Part shown: in pieces, positions 1 to 7,762 of the stretch
How positions within the stretch are numbered: position 1 is the first letter of the stretch
How the letters are laid out: each line of letters begins with the position of its first letter
Origin: DASYSA01 sp036003885
GTDB lineage: Bacteria > Acidobacteriota > Blastocatellia > UBA7656
Assembly: GCA_036003885.1 (NCBI GenBank)
Contig: DASYSA010000060.1
Span: 1-12,145 of the forward strand
DNA: 12,145 nt
Reading direction: 5' to 3'
Notes under the pieces: model-generated
The model's database searches: none
Told to the model about the DNA's origin: nothing
What the model saw: the letters and a program-made list of their open reading frames with translations, nothing else
Position numbers and translations under genes: made by a program

Positions 1-1515
1 GTAGTAGTTGTCCGCTATCACATCAGCCTGCGCCCGGCGCAGGTCCCATAGAAAGCGCTCGGTGATCTCCGGGCTGCCGACCACGCGTCCGGTCATCGCA
101 GGCATGTACTTGCGCAGGTCGTAGCCGCGACGCTTCTGAAACTCCTGCGCAAAGGTTGGAGTCCAGTTCTGCATCCCCACTTCGTAGCTGTCAACGAGAG
201 CGCCAACAAGCCCCTTCGTGGCGAGGGGGCGAAACGCCTCGTACAGATCGCCGAAGTACTTATTGAAGTGAAACTCCATCGCCTCGGCGCTGAACTTGTC
301 GATCTCGAGGCCTAGTCCTGTGTCCGATGGGGCATTCTGCATGCGCCCAGTGGGCGTGTGGCCGATGCGCAGGATGGTCCAGCGGCCCGTTGGCGCTTGC
401 CACGAGAGCTTCCCTTCGGCGTCCATCTGCGGCGTGAGGTCGAGCACCTTTTCAGGGTCAATCGCGGGGCCGGTGTCGGAGGATACCGTTTGCTCCTGGT
501 TCCGGCGGCGTGCAAGGTTGGTCTTGAACGTCCAGTCGGGAATGCGGCCCGAGCCGGAGAGCTGAAACTCGGTGATGCGACGCGCCTGCGGAACCGCCAG
601 CCGGAAGAACTTTGCCTTCAGCGCGGGAAAGCTCGCAGTCAACGGGACGTTCGGCCCGGCGGCCCCGCTTGCGATGAGCGCGAAGTCGGTCACTTTTCGG
701 AAAGTGACGCCGTCGTCCGAGGCTTCGAGAGAGGCCGCGGCCCCGGGGATGCCACCGCCGCCAGGGAGACCAGGAATGCCGGGAATGTTTAGCGCGTGGA
801 TCAGGACTGAGCGTGCCGTGCAGGCTTCAGAGAACTCGAGCTGGAGATATGCCCTCTGCCCTTGCCCCGGCCTGAGGTCCACGCCGGCCGCAAGGTCCCA
901 GTCTGTGAGCGCGTTCGCGTCCACGGCGTCGCCGCCCACGGTGGCGCGAGCGATCTGCATGGGCTGCCCTTCATCCGGCAGCGACGGGAACGCCAGCACC
1001 ATCGCATCTCGGTAGTAATTCAACTTCGCGAACGGCTTCGGCAAGATCACGTCTACACGACGCCCGCCGTCGATGAGGGTTTCGCTCCAGACCAACTGTT
1101 GCATCGCCCGATCCGGCGTGACCCAAGGTCCGCCGCTGGATGACCAACCGGGGCAATTGTGCATAGTGAAACTCAGTCCCAGGCGATTCGCCTCGCTCGC
1201 CGCGTGCTGAACCAGTCGAACCCACTCTAGACTGAGGGTCGCCACTGGGCCTTTCGGAATTCCGGTGCCGACATCGAACATCTGAACGCCGCCGACGCCC
1301 ACGCGCGCCATTGCCTCCAGGTCGCGAGTGATTCCATCCGCACTGACATTGCCGTTCATCCAGTGCCACCAGGTATGGGGACGTGCCGAAGGGGGCGGAC
1401 GACGGAAGGCTTCTTCGAGAGCCTTTGTGTCGGCGGCATGGGTGGCTCGCCGACTGTCGACTATGATTACCAGCGCGCCAGTGGCGCAGCTCTTCACAAA
1501 TGTCCGACGTTTCAT
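1..1515 (-). CDS. Tat-exported GH106-like glycoside hydrolase (alpha-L-rhamnosidase type), N-terminal 505 residues
   Basis: The frame is open from an ATG at 1515 to the left edge, giving 505 codons with no stop; the rest of the gene lies outside. The start carries a twin-arginine signal (KRRTFVKS), a short hydrophobic stretch (ALVIIV) and a possible cleavage after THAA, so Tat export to the periplasm or surface is likely. A G-rich stretch (GTGGGGG) about 7 nt upstream may serve as ribosome binding site. The mature start has the pattern of Glyco_hydro_106 proteins: TWWHWMNGNVSADGITRDLE near residues 48-66, GVGGVQMFD at 73-81, HNCPGWSSSGGPW near 119-131, and DSYEVGMQNWTP from residue 442. GH106 enzymes remove terminal alpha-L-rhamnose from plant or microbial polysaccharides and are usually about 900-1100 residues, so roughly half is present. 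A Gly/Pro-rich collagen-like loop lies at residues 244-258. The family call is strong; the substrate is inferred. Confidence 0.82.
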   Translation of the reverse strand, partial: MKRRTFVKSCATGALVIIVDSRRATHAADTKALEEAFRRPPPSARPHTWWHWMNGNVSADGITRDLEAMARVGVGGVQMFDVGTGIPKGPVATLSLEWVRLVQHAASEANRLGLSFTMHNCPGWSSSGGPWVTPDRAMQQLVWSETLIDGGRRVDVILPKPFAKLNYYRDAMVLAFPSLPDEGQPMQIARATVGGDAVDANALTDWDLAAGVDLRPGQGQRAYLQLEFSEACTARSVLIHALNIPGIPGLPGGGGIPGAAASLEASDDGVTFRKVTDFALIASGAAGPNVPLTASFPALKAKFFRLAVPQARRITEFQLSGSGRIPDWTFKTNLARRRNQEQTVSSDTGPAIDPEKVLDLTPQMDAEGKLSWQAPTGRWTILRIGHTPTGRMQNAPSDTGLGLEIDKFSAEAMEFHFNKYFGDLYEAFRPLATKGLVGALVDSYEVGMQNWTPTFAQEFQKRRGYDLRKYMPAMTGRVVGSPEITERFLWDLRRAQADVIADNYY

Positions 1516-1564
1516 ACGAGTGCCCCCACGTGCTTAGAACTGATATCCAGGTAAATGAATTGAT

Positions 1565-1578
1565 AGACGCTTGCGTCT
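1565..1578. repeat. 14-bp palindrome AGACGC-TT-GCGTCT
   Basis: Two perfect 6-bp arms surround a 2-bp centre, about 50 bp upstream of the glycosidase start. There is no T-tract, so it looks more like a regulator binding site than a terminator. The cognate regulator is unknown. Confidence 0.35.
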
Positions 1579-1598
1579 CTCTTCAAAGTGCTTCAGCT

Positions 1599-1608
1599 TG
1601 ACCGGTCA
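1599..1608. repeat. 10-bp palindrome TGACCGGTCA
   Basis: A perfect self-complementary 10-mer lies 20 bp from the previous palindrome in the divergent region. It could be an operator half-site pair. The same 10-mer also occurs by chance inside the kinase gene (3879-3888), which weakens the case. Confidence 0.25.
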
Positions 1609-1822
1609 GATTGACGCCCTGCGCGAACAGGCGGCCTTCAGGCTCTAATAACTCCCTAAGCCTAACGTCCAATACCATTGCGCGTGTGCGTGGCTCGTTG
1701 CTTGCCTTACTCGGCAATGGCCCCGTCGTGCGAACGGCATCATGCGCCCCATAGAGGATAGATTCAAGTCATCTTAGGCTGCCGGCTTGTTGGCACGCAC
1801 GCTGAACATCAGGACTCGTTTG

Positions 1823-3976
1823 ATGATAAGAACAACCACCAATCCGAAGGCCCGCGAGGGGAACACGCAAAGAGTTACGCAGATATTTGAGGAGCACCAG
1901 GGTGTCGTCCACAGGCGCACGGACCGGATGTTTGCAGGACTGATGGCGCTTCAGTGGCTGGCGGGTGTAGCCGCGGCTCTGTGGATCTCGCCGAAGGCCT
2001 GGGAGGGAGGGTCAAGTCATACGCATCCGCATGTTTGGGCAGCGGTGTTTCTGGGCGGCGCGATCAGTTCTCTACCCATCATTCTGGCGTTGAGTCGTCC
2101 CGGTCACGTCACGACCCGCTACACCGTCGCGGTCGGGCAGATGTTGATGGGGGCCTTGCTGATACACCTCACCGGCGGCCGAATCGAGACGCACTTCCAC
2201 GTCTTCGGCTCGCTGGCCTTCCTCTCGTTCTACCGCGACTGGCGAGTGCTGATTCCGGCGACCATCGTGGTTGCCGCCGATCACCTCCTGCGCGGCGCCT
2301 TTTGGCCGCAGTCCGTATACGGCGTCCTTACGGCGAGCAACTGGCGCTGGCTCGAGCACGCGGGCTGGGTCATCTTCGAAGACACTTTTCTCTTGATCGC
2401 CATCAGGCACAGCATCGGCGAGATGTGGAGTATCGCCCAACGAACATCTGAGATCGAGAGCTTGAATGAAGGGCTGGAAGCCCATGTCGCCAAGCGAACT
2501 GTTGAGCTCGTAGAAGCAAATACCGAATTGGAACGAGAGGTAGCCGAGCGCAAGCTGGCCGAGGCCGAGTTGGCTGCCCAGCGCTCCTTTTTGCGTCAGG
2601 TCATCGACCTGAACCCCAGCTTCGTCTTCGCCAAAGACGGGGAGGGTCACTTCACCCTGGTTAATCAAGCCCTCGCCGAAGCATACGGCACCTCTGTCGA
2701 GCGCCTGTTAGGGAAGACAGACGCCGACTTCAATCCGAGCAAGAAAGAAGTCGAATTGTTCCGCCGTGACGAACTGGAAGTCATGCACACCCTGAAGGAG
2801 AAGTTCATCCCGGAAGAGGTGATTACGGACGCCGCCGGCAAAGTTCGCTGGCTGCAAACCATCAAGCGCCCCATCCTCTCGGTGGATGGGACAGCGAACC
2901 AGCTGCTGGGCATCGCAACGGATATCACAGCCCGCAAAGAGGCTGAGAGTGCGCTGCGTCAGAGCGAGGAGAGGTTCCGTCAAATCGCGGAGAACATCCG
3001 CGAGGTCTTCTGGATAACCGAACCCGGCGACAACAAGCTGGTCTATATCAGTCCGGCATACGAGGAGGTTTGGGGCCGATCGTGTAGAAGTCTCTCCGAC
3101 GTGTCGCATACCTGGATTGACACCGTCCACCCTGACGACCGCGCGCGCCTGGTCGAGGCGGCGGTGACGGTTCAGGCCGGTGTCCAATATGACATGGAGT
3201 ACCGCATCGTCAGGCCCGATGGCGAGGTCCGCTGGGTGCGTGATCGCGCCTTCCCCGTCGTAAATGCAGCCGGCGAGGTTTACAGGGTTGCGGGCATCGC
3301 CGACGACGTGACGGAGCGCAAGCAGGCGCTTGAACAGCTTACGAATTCCCTGCAGGAGAAAGAAGTGCTCCTGAAGGAGATTCACCACCGCGTCAAGAAC
3401 AACATGCAGGTGATCACCAGCCTGCTCAGTCTGCAATCAAGGACTATCAAGGACGAGCAGGCGTTCTCGGTCTTTCAGGACAGCCAGAATCGCGTCAAGT
3501 CAATGGCGCTGATTCACGAGACGCTCTACCAGTCAAAAGATTTGTCCCGGATCAATTTCGCGGAGTATCTCGAGAAACTCGTCGCCCACATCTCGCGCTC
3601 GTACCGCCTGCGCCCCGAAGCCGTTAAGATCACCAGCAGTGTTGATCACGTGTCGCTGCCGATTGACATGGCGGTCCCCTGCGGTCTCATCATCAACGAA
3701 TTGGCCTCCAACTCGCTTAAGTACGCGTTCCCGGCGGACCTGCGGGGAGCAGTCAACATAACCTTCAGGCGCGCCGAAGCGGAGTATCTCTTGAGCGTGA
3801 GCGACACGGGCGTGGGCTTGCCCGCTGACTTTGACCCCGAGAAAGGCAAGTCTCTCGGGATGAAGCTGGTACGTATGTTGACCGGTCAGCTGGGCGGAGA
3901 GTTGAAGTACAGCAACGGCGTGGGAACTACCTTCGAGATCAGGTTCCCTGAGGAAAAGGGGGAAGTTCGCGCATGA
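1823..3976 (+). CDS. Membrane HisKA_2-family sensor histidine kinase with two PAS domains
   Basis: I chose the ATG at 1823 (717 residues) because an AGGA lies 8 nt upstream; the frame extends back to a TTG at 1787 with no better signal. Residues 36-196 form five or six membrane helices rich in histidine, with the signature TGGRIETHFHVF (117-128) and FYRDWRVLIPA (136-146). A coiled coil (about 200-255) leads to PAS 1 (255-372) and PAS 2 with a PAC-like end (380-500). The HisKA_2 box EIHHRVKNN carries the likely phospho-acceptor H522. The HATPase domain has its N-box INELASN (N625) and G-box DTGVGLP (661-667). By family knowledge it senses a signal at the membrane, autophosphorylates and passes phosphate to a receiver. 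The partner is almost certainly the next gene, whose ATG overlaps this stop. All catalytic motifs look intact; the ligand is unknown. Confidence 0.9.
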   Translation: MIRTTTNPKAREGNTQRVTQIFEEHQGVVHRRTDRMFAGLMALQWLAGVAAALWISPKAWEGGSSHTHPHVWAAVFLGGAISSLPIILALSRPGHVTTRYTVAVGQMLMGALLIHLTGGRIETHFHVFGSLAFLSFYRDWRVLIPATIVVAADHLLRGAFWPQSVYGVLTASNWRWLEHAGWVIFEDTFLLIAIRHSIGEMWSIAQRTSEIESLNEGLEAHVAKRTVELVEANTELEREVAERKLAEAELAAQRSFLRQVIDLNPSFVFAKDGEGHFTLVNQALAEAYGTSVERLLGKTDADFNPSKKEVELFRRDELEVMHTLKEKFIPEEVITDAAGKVRWLQTIKRPILSVDGTANQLLGIATDITARKEAESALRQSEERFRQIAENIREVFWITEPGDNKLVYISPAYEEVWGRSCRSLSDVSHTWIDTVHPDDRARLVEAAVTVQAGVQYDMEYRIVRPDGEVRWVRDRAFPVVNAAGEVYRVAGIADDVTERKQALEQLTNSLQEKEVLLKEIHHRVKNNMQVITSLLSLQSRTIKDEQAFSVFQDSQNRVKSMALIHETLYQSKDLSRINFAEYLEKLVAHISRSYRLRPEAVKITSSVDHVSLPIDMAVPCGLIINELASNSLKYAFPADLRGAVNITFRRAEAEYLLSVSDTGVGLPADFDPEKGKSLGMKLVRMLTGQLGGELKYSNGVGTTFEIRFPEEKGEVRA

Positions 3977-6072
3977 CAAGAGGAAGAATACTGGTCGTTG
4001 AGGACGAAAGCATAGTCGCATTAGACATTCAGGACAGATTGGAGTCTCTGGGCTATGAAGTGCCGGCCACCGTCGCCTCCGGCGAGATGGCTGTCGAGCT
4101 GGCCGGTGTGCTACGTCCTGATTTGGTCCTGATGGACATCCACTTGCAGGGGTTGATGGATGGTATCGAAGCGGCAGACCAAATACGACAACGATTCGGA
4201 GTGCCGATCGTCTACGTGACGGCCAATGCCGATCACCCCACTGTGCAGCGCGCGAAGATGACCGAGCCGTTCGGCTACATCATCAAGCCTTTCGACGAAA
4301 GAGAATTGCACACGACCATTGAGATGGCTCTTTATAAGCACCAGGCCGAGCAGGCGCTGAGAGAGAGCGAGGAACGATATCGGCTACTCGTCGAACTGTC
4401 GCCTGAGGCAATCGTCGTCGAGCGCGACGAAAAGATTGTGTACGCAAACTCAGCGGCCGCTAATCTGTTTGGCGCTGCGGGAGTGGGGACTCTATTGGGC
4501 CTCACTGTCAGTGATTTCGTTCACCCCGACCACCGTGAGAATTTCCTTGCGCGAGAGAGGCACTTGAGCGAGCACCACCAGTCGAATCTTAAGGTCGAGA
4601 AGTTCGTGCGGATGGGAGGCCAGCTGAGAGATGTTGAAGTGGTCCTGGCATCCGTCACATACGGGGGGAAGCCGGCCACGCAGATTCTCACCCGAGACAT
4701 CACGGAACGCAGACGCGCAGAAGAGCAGTTGCTTCACGACGCTTTCCATGACTCACTCACTGGGCTGCCCAACCGTGCGCTCTTTATTGATCATCTGGAA
4801 CTGGCGGTCAATCACTGCCGCCGCCGGAACGGTTATCTCTTCGCCATTCTGTTCATCGATCTGGATCGCTTCAAGGTCATCAACGACAGCCTGGGTCATA
4901 TGGTCGGGGACCAGTTACTCATCGCAATCGCCCGCAGGCTTGAAATCTGCCTCCGCGAAGGAGACACGATCGCCCGCCTGGGCGGAGACGAGTTTACGAT
5001 CTTACTGGACGGTATTTCGGATCGTAACGATGCGCTTCGGGTAGCCGAACGAGTGCAGGAAGTGCTCGAGCAGCCCTTCGATCACGCCGGACGGGAGTTG
5101 TTCATCTCCGCGAGCGTAGGCATTAAGTACTCCGGCATCGGCGGCGAACAACCGGAGGACCTGCTGCGCGATGCCGATACAGCGATGTACTGCGCCAAGG
5201 CCCTCGGCAAGGCGCAGTATAAGGTGTTCGACGCGAGAATGCACACGCACGCGCTGACCCTTCTGCAAATCGAATCAGATTTGAGGCGCGCGATAGAGAG
5301 AGAAGAGTTCAGGGTCAACTATCAGCCGATAGTGTCGCTGCAGAGCGGGCGCATCTGCGGCTTCGAGGCGCTGGTGCGCTGGCACCATCCGGAGCGAGGG
5401 CTGATTTCGCCAACCGAATTTATCCCCATTGCCGAGGAGAGCGGCTTTATCATTCAGATAGACCGGTGGGTTCTCAAGCAAGCGTGTTCACAGATGCGAA
5501 GGTGGCAGGATGCTTTACCCACTACCAGGCAGATGAAAATCAGTGTCAACCTGTCCTGCAAGCAGTTTATGCAGCCGACAATCGTTGCGCAGATCATGGA
5601 AACCCTACAAGAGACCGGCCTCGATGCGAGCAGCCTGAAACTGGAGATCACCGAAAGCGTGATGATGGAGAGCGGCGATTACGCCATGGGCGTGCTCGAG
5701 CAACTGAGCGCGGCCGGGATCGAGCTTAGCCTGGACGACTTCGGCACCGGCTATTCGTCACTGAGCTATATTCACCGCTTCCCGGTTACCGCCCTGAAGA
5801 TTGACCAGTCGTTCATCAGCCGGATTGACGGTGATCTGAATGGCGAGATTGTTCGCGCGGTCGTAGCGCTTGCACGCAATCTTGGACTCGAGGTCGTCGC
5901 TGAAGGTATCGAGACTGTAGGGCAGTTCGACCAACTCAAAGCTTTGGGTTGTGAGCAAGGTCAGGGCTTCTACTTTTCAGAAGCGGTTGATGGACGGTCA
6001 GCGACCGAGTTGATAAACAGAGAAGAACGCGGGGAGTCCCTGGAAATTCTGTCAGAACTAGCGGCTGGGTGA
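3973..6072 (+). CDS. Response regulator with REC-PAS-GGDEF-EAL domains (dual cyclic-di-GMP enzyme)
   Basis: The start ATG overlaps the kinase stop (ATGA), indicating translational coupling. The 699 residues read REC (5-120), PAS (131-247), GGDEF (260-420) and EAL (435-685). In REC, acidic E10/D11, phospho-acceptor D55, T83 and K105 are present. The GGDEF motif is canonical at 337-341, with an RxxD inhibitory site (R328, D331) five residues upstream. In EAL, E465 of EALVRW, N526, E558, the DDFGTGYSS pair D588/D589, K609 and E644 are all present, so both diguanylate cyclase and phosphodiesterase activities are chemically possible. Proteins of this design make and/or break c-di-GMP, controlling biofilm, motility or surface polysaccharide. 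Phosphorylation by the upstream kinase probably sets the balance. No membrane segment is seen, so it is cytoplasmic. Which activity dominates cannot be told from sequence. Confidence 0.93.
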   Translation: MTRGRILVVEDESIVALDIQDRLESLGYEVPATVASGEMAVELAGVLRPDLVLMDIHLQGLMDGIEAADQIRQRFGVPIVYVTANADHPTVQRAKMTEPFGYIIKPFDERELHTTIEMALYKHQAEQALRESEERYRLLVELSPEAIVVERDEKIVYANSAAANLFGAAGVGTLLGLTVSDFVHPDHRENFLARERHLSEHHQSNLKVEKFVRMGGQLRDVEVVLASVTYGGKPATQILTRDITERRRAEEQLLHDAFHDSLTGLPNRALFIDHLELAVNHCRRRNGYLFAILFIDLDRFKVINDSLGHMVGDQLLIAIARRLEICLREGDTIARLGGDEFTILLDGISDRNDALRVAERVQEVLEQPFDHAGRELFISASVGIKYSGIGGEQPEDLLRDADTAMYCAKALGKAQYKVFDARMHTHALTLLQIESDLRRAIEREEFRVNYQPIVSLQSGRICGFEALVRWHHPERGLISPTEFIPIAEESGFIIQIDRWVLKQACSQMRRWQDALPTTRQMKISVNLSCKQFMQPTIVAQIMETLQETGLDASSLKLEITESVMMESGDYAMGVLEQLSAAGIELSLDDFGTGYSSLSYIHRFPVTALKIDQSFISRIDGDLNGEIVRAVVALARNLGLEVVAEGIETVGQFDQLKALGCEQGQGFYFSEAVDGRSATELINREERGESLEILSELAAG

Positions 6073-6355
6073 GGGTCTTAACAGGCTCGCGGCCGGCAGT
6101 GACGTGATCGTAGTGACTTGGCTGCACCGAGCCCGACGTGAGGTGTTGACGGTTCATCCGCGTTCTGATCGTCGTCGTCCGCCCACCGGGGTCTTTGCGA
6201 CGCGGTCTACCGACCGACCCAACCCATTGGCGCTTCATCGCGTCAATGTGAGAAGAGTCGATAACAATCGGCTCCGAATCAGTCCAATCGAAGCCATCGA
6301 CGGTACGCCGGTGATTGACATCAAACCGGTACTTTCTGGTTTCCACGACTTCTAG
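6062..6355 (+). pseudogene. 5'-truncated TrmO/TsaA (tRNA m6t6A37 methyltransferase family) remnant
   Basis: A GTG at 6104 opens an 83-codon frame, but similarity to the TrmO/YaeB family (UPF0066) begins earlier, about codon 6062 (EGLNRLAAGSDVIVVTWLHR), directly after an in-frame TAG at 6059. The core motifs are GVFATRSTDRPNPLALHRV and IDGTPVIDIKP, matching the C-terminal two thirds of TrmO, which N6-methylates t6A37 in some tRNAs. The usual N-terminal section of about 50 residues, with the PIG-x-hRSp start, is absent; upstream DNA belongs to the GGDEF-EAL gene. The 3' end is normal (TAG at 6353). I read it as a broken gene left by a deletion or rearrangement whose breakpoint is at the end of the neighbouring gene. 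A short expressed protein from GTG 6104 is possible, but it would lack part of the SAM-binding fold. Confidence 0.75.
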
Positions 6356-6440
6356 CGGGGTTACCGCCCGACAAGACTCCCTTGGATCCTCTCAGCAAGT
6401 CAGCTGGTTCACCGCGAGGAGGACAGCCTTTTGGCGTTGT

Positions 6441-6761
6441 CTACTGCTGTCGGCAGGCGATCGTGATTGCTTTGAAAGTGCCTGACGAGGCTCGCGATTC
6501 GGTGAAGGTGATCGCATTTAGGTTATCGGAGAGCTTGATCAGGCCGAACGCTGAAATAAGAAGCACAGTTGTGAAGTACCGATCGCGGCTTTCGACCTCG
6601 GCAACGACCACACGCCCGTCCGGTTCGACAGTCACGCAACCGGAGTGTGTCTGCGTGACTCCTTGACGATACCGAAGACGTATCTCGACTGCGCGGCCTT
6701 CTTGCTGCCAGAGCGTGAGAGTTTGAGCGGCTTCATCTTGATTGATCACCTTATCTTTCAT
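6441..6761 (-). CDS. Hypothetical 106-residue protein
   Basis: I start it at ATG 6761 (MKDKVINQDEAAQTL) because a purine-rich GGGGGTGGAAAAG immediately precedes it. The frame is open further upstream, but that extension crosses a 34-bp duplication and hemerythrin sequence. I do not recognise the family. It opens with a polar helix-like segment (residues 1-25). It continues as alternating hydrophobic/polar stretches (AVEIRLRYRQGV, GCVTVEPDGRVVVAEV, RYFTTVLLISAFGLIKL) that suggest a small beta-barrel or beta-sheet fold. There is no signal peptide; the LLISAFGLIKL stretch is too short and broken for a sure membrane helix. It converges on the TrmO remnant, 85 bp away. It lies downstream of the hemerythrin remnant on the same strand, with which it shares a reading frame once the duplication is removed. 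Confidence 0.55.
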   Translation of the reverse strand: MKDKVINQDEAAQTLTLWQQEGRAVEIRLRYRQGVTQTHSGCVTVEPDGRVVVAEVESRDRYFTTVLLISAFGLIKLSDNLNAITFTESRASSGTFKAITIACRQQ

Positions 6762-7035
6762 CTTTTCCACCCCCTCTATGTCTTTCAATCTCTTGGCCAT
6801 TCGCACAAGGGCCTTCTCTCCGAGCAGTGACTCAGCGCACAAGGGCCTTCTCTCCGAGCAGTGACTCAGCATGAGGGAATAGCTCGCTCTCCTCCTTCTC
6901 CGCATGCTTGGTGAGCAAGTCTCTCAACTTTGAGACCTGATCATCCCAACCGGATTCGCCGGGAGTCATTTTCGCTATGGCTGTTAGTTGTTCGTGGTCT
7001 GTCATCAATATTTGAGTCGCAATCACTTCTGACAA
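6762..7035 (-). pseudogene. Hemerythrin-domain remnant, frameshifted by a 34-bp duplication
   Basis: From a TTG at 7035 (or ATG 7005) the frame encodes 67 residues with ILMTDHEQLTAI and LLTKHAEKEESELFPHAESL, the second half of a HHE/hemerythrin four-helix bundle whose His and Glu residues bind a di-iron site. It then stops at TGA 6832. Removing one copy of the tandem duplication (6803-6870) restores the frame, which continues as LLGEKALVRMAKRLKDIEGVEK, the typical end of this domain. So the duplication broke the gene. The amino-terminal half of the domain (the first HxxxE helices) is also missing: only 15 nt separate the start from the stop of the upstream gene. Intact relatives are about 140-200 residues and bind O2 or iron, or take part in stress responses. 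I judge it non-functional. Confidence 0.68.
6803..6870. repeat. Perfect 34-bp tandem direct duplication
   Basis: Copy 1 is 6803-6836 and copy 2 is 6837-6870, identical and directly abutting; the unit begins GCACAAGGGC and ends GACTCAGC. Because 34 is not a multiple of three, it shifts the reading frame of the hemerythrin sequence and brings in a TGA. Identity of the copies suggests a recent slippage event or an assembly artefact. Confidence 0.9.
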
Positions 7036-7050
7036 TCGTGGCCGCCAGGC

Positions 7051-7302
7051 TTACCTGGCCGTCACCGATGAGACGCGATCTCGCAGCTCGTTCTTCCCCT
7101 CCTTTCGAGCGCAGTGCGCGCAACAATAAACGTAGCCGTCGGCCTCGACGCCATGTCCAATAATCCTGCATCCGCAGTGGCTACAGGCTGGAGCCAGAGC
7201 ATTGACGGCACATTCGAAGCTGTCGAAGACATGCGAGTCGCCGCCCATTATTACCTCGAAAGATTTGTCGTATTCGTTTCCGCACACCTCACACTGTGCC
7301 AT
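7051..7302 (-). CDS. Small Cys-rich metal-binding protein (metallothionein/zinc-ribbon-like), 83 residues
   Basis: The ATG at 7302 is supported by a strong Shine-Dalgarno (AGGGAGG, complementary to 7311-7317) about 8 nt upstream; upstream codons in the same frame have no such signal. The protein starts MAQCEVCGNEYDKSFEV, then VFDSFECAVNALAP, CSHCGCRIIGHGV and YCCAHCAR. The nine cysteines and several histidines arranged as CxxC, CxxCxC and CCxxC pairs strongly suggest binding of one or two Zn ions. Such proteins occur widely in soil bacteria and are usually listed as hypothetical or metallothionein-like. It is cytoplasmic, with no signal peptide. A role in zinc or heavy-metal buffering is an inference. 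The hemerythrin remnant follows after 15 nt on the same strand, possibly as a former operon. Confidence 0.8.
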   Translation of the reverse strand: MAQCEVCGNEYDKSFEVIMGGDSHVFDSFECAVNALAPACSHCGCRIIGHGVEADGYVYCCAHCARKEGKNELRDRVSSVTAR

Positions 7303-7762
7303 TTTGCATCCCTCCCTCCATTCAAGCGCTGTAATGACAAGCAATGGTTCACTAGCAACGCGCGGTCCCTTCTTACGGTTGTATCGGTTCAAGACACCAG
7401 GAGCCAGTTTGGGCCAACCGACCAATGAGTTATTGCAGCCATCTCCCCGTCCCTCAATCGCCCGCAACCGGCGATTTCTTTAGCGTTATAGGTCTCTTCG
7501 AATTTTTATCAGCGTGGATGTTGAGCAGGCTGGGGGAAGATCCGCCGTTGGCCAACCTGGAACATTGTTTGCCCCACACTAATCGGCGCCGTTCGACTAG
7601 AAGAAAAGATACGCACGGTTTCCGGACATAGAATTGACTGAGGTATCTCGCGCCGGTATTCCACAGGGTGCCTGGAGTTCGTCTTCATCAAGACCGTGTG
7701 GATCAAGCGGGAGGCCGGAACGAATTGCTGCGAGACAGAGTAGTAGCAAGGAAGCAGGGGAA
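7303..7762. other. Non-coding stretch with no recognised gene
   Basis: These 460 bp separate the divergent Cys-rich gene and the aceE-like remnant. Short open frames exist on both strands, but none shows a credible ribosome site plus protein-like composition. No tRNA or terminator was recognised. A weak plus-strand promoter-like pair (TTGACT at 7634, GTATTC near 7656) could serve the ankyrin gene, but I give it little weight. Confidence 0.5.

Larger units (their letters stand above)
1516..1822. promoter_or_regulatory. Divergent intergenic region between glycosidase and signalling operon
   Basis: About 300 bp lie between two divergent genes, so both promoters probably sit here. I see no convincing -35/-10 pair at standard spacing. 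Two short perfect palindromes are present (1565-1578 and 1599-1608) and are the best candidates for operator sites. No RNA gene or coding remnant was recognised. Confidence 0.4.

Noticed and set aside
358..1015. Several plus-strand open frames opposite the glycosidase.
   Set aside because: The minus-strand frame is continuous and matches GH106 motifs, so these are complementary-strand artefacts.
2072..2668. Long minus-strand open frame opposite the kinase gene.
   Set aside because: It mirrors the coding bias of the real plus-strand gene and has no protein-like motifs or ribosome site.
1598..3889. The 12-mer TTGACCGGTCAG occurs at 1598-1609 and again at 3878-3889.
   Set aside because: The second copy lies in conserved kinase coding sequence; two copies in 12 kb can be coincidence.
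4631..5044. Plus-strand 137-codon frame inside the GGDEF region.
   Set aside because: Out-of-frame shadow of a clearly intact GGDEF domain.
6762..6905. Extended N-terminus (MRRRRRASYSLM...) for the 106-residue gene.
   Set aside because: It reads the hemerythrin DNA out of frame through the duplicated copy; no ribosome site supports it.
7634..7661. Promoter-like TTGACT and GTATTC pair before the aceE/ankyrin region.
   Set aside because: The -10 match is poor and the spacing only approximate; too weak for a feature.
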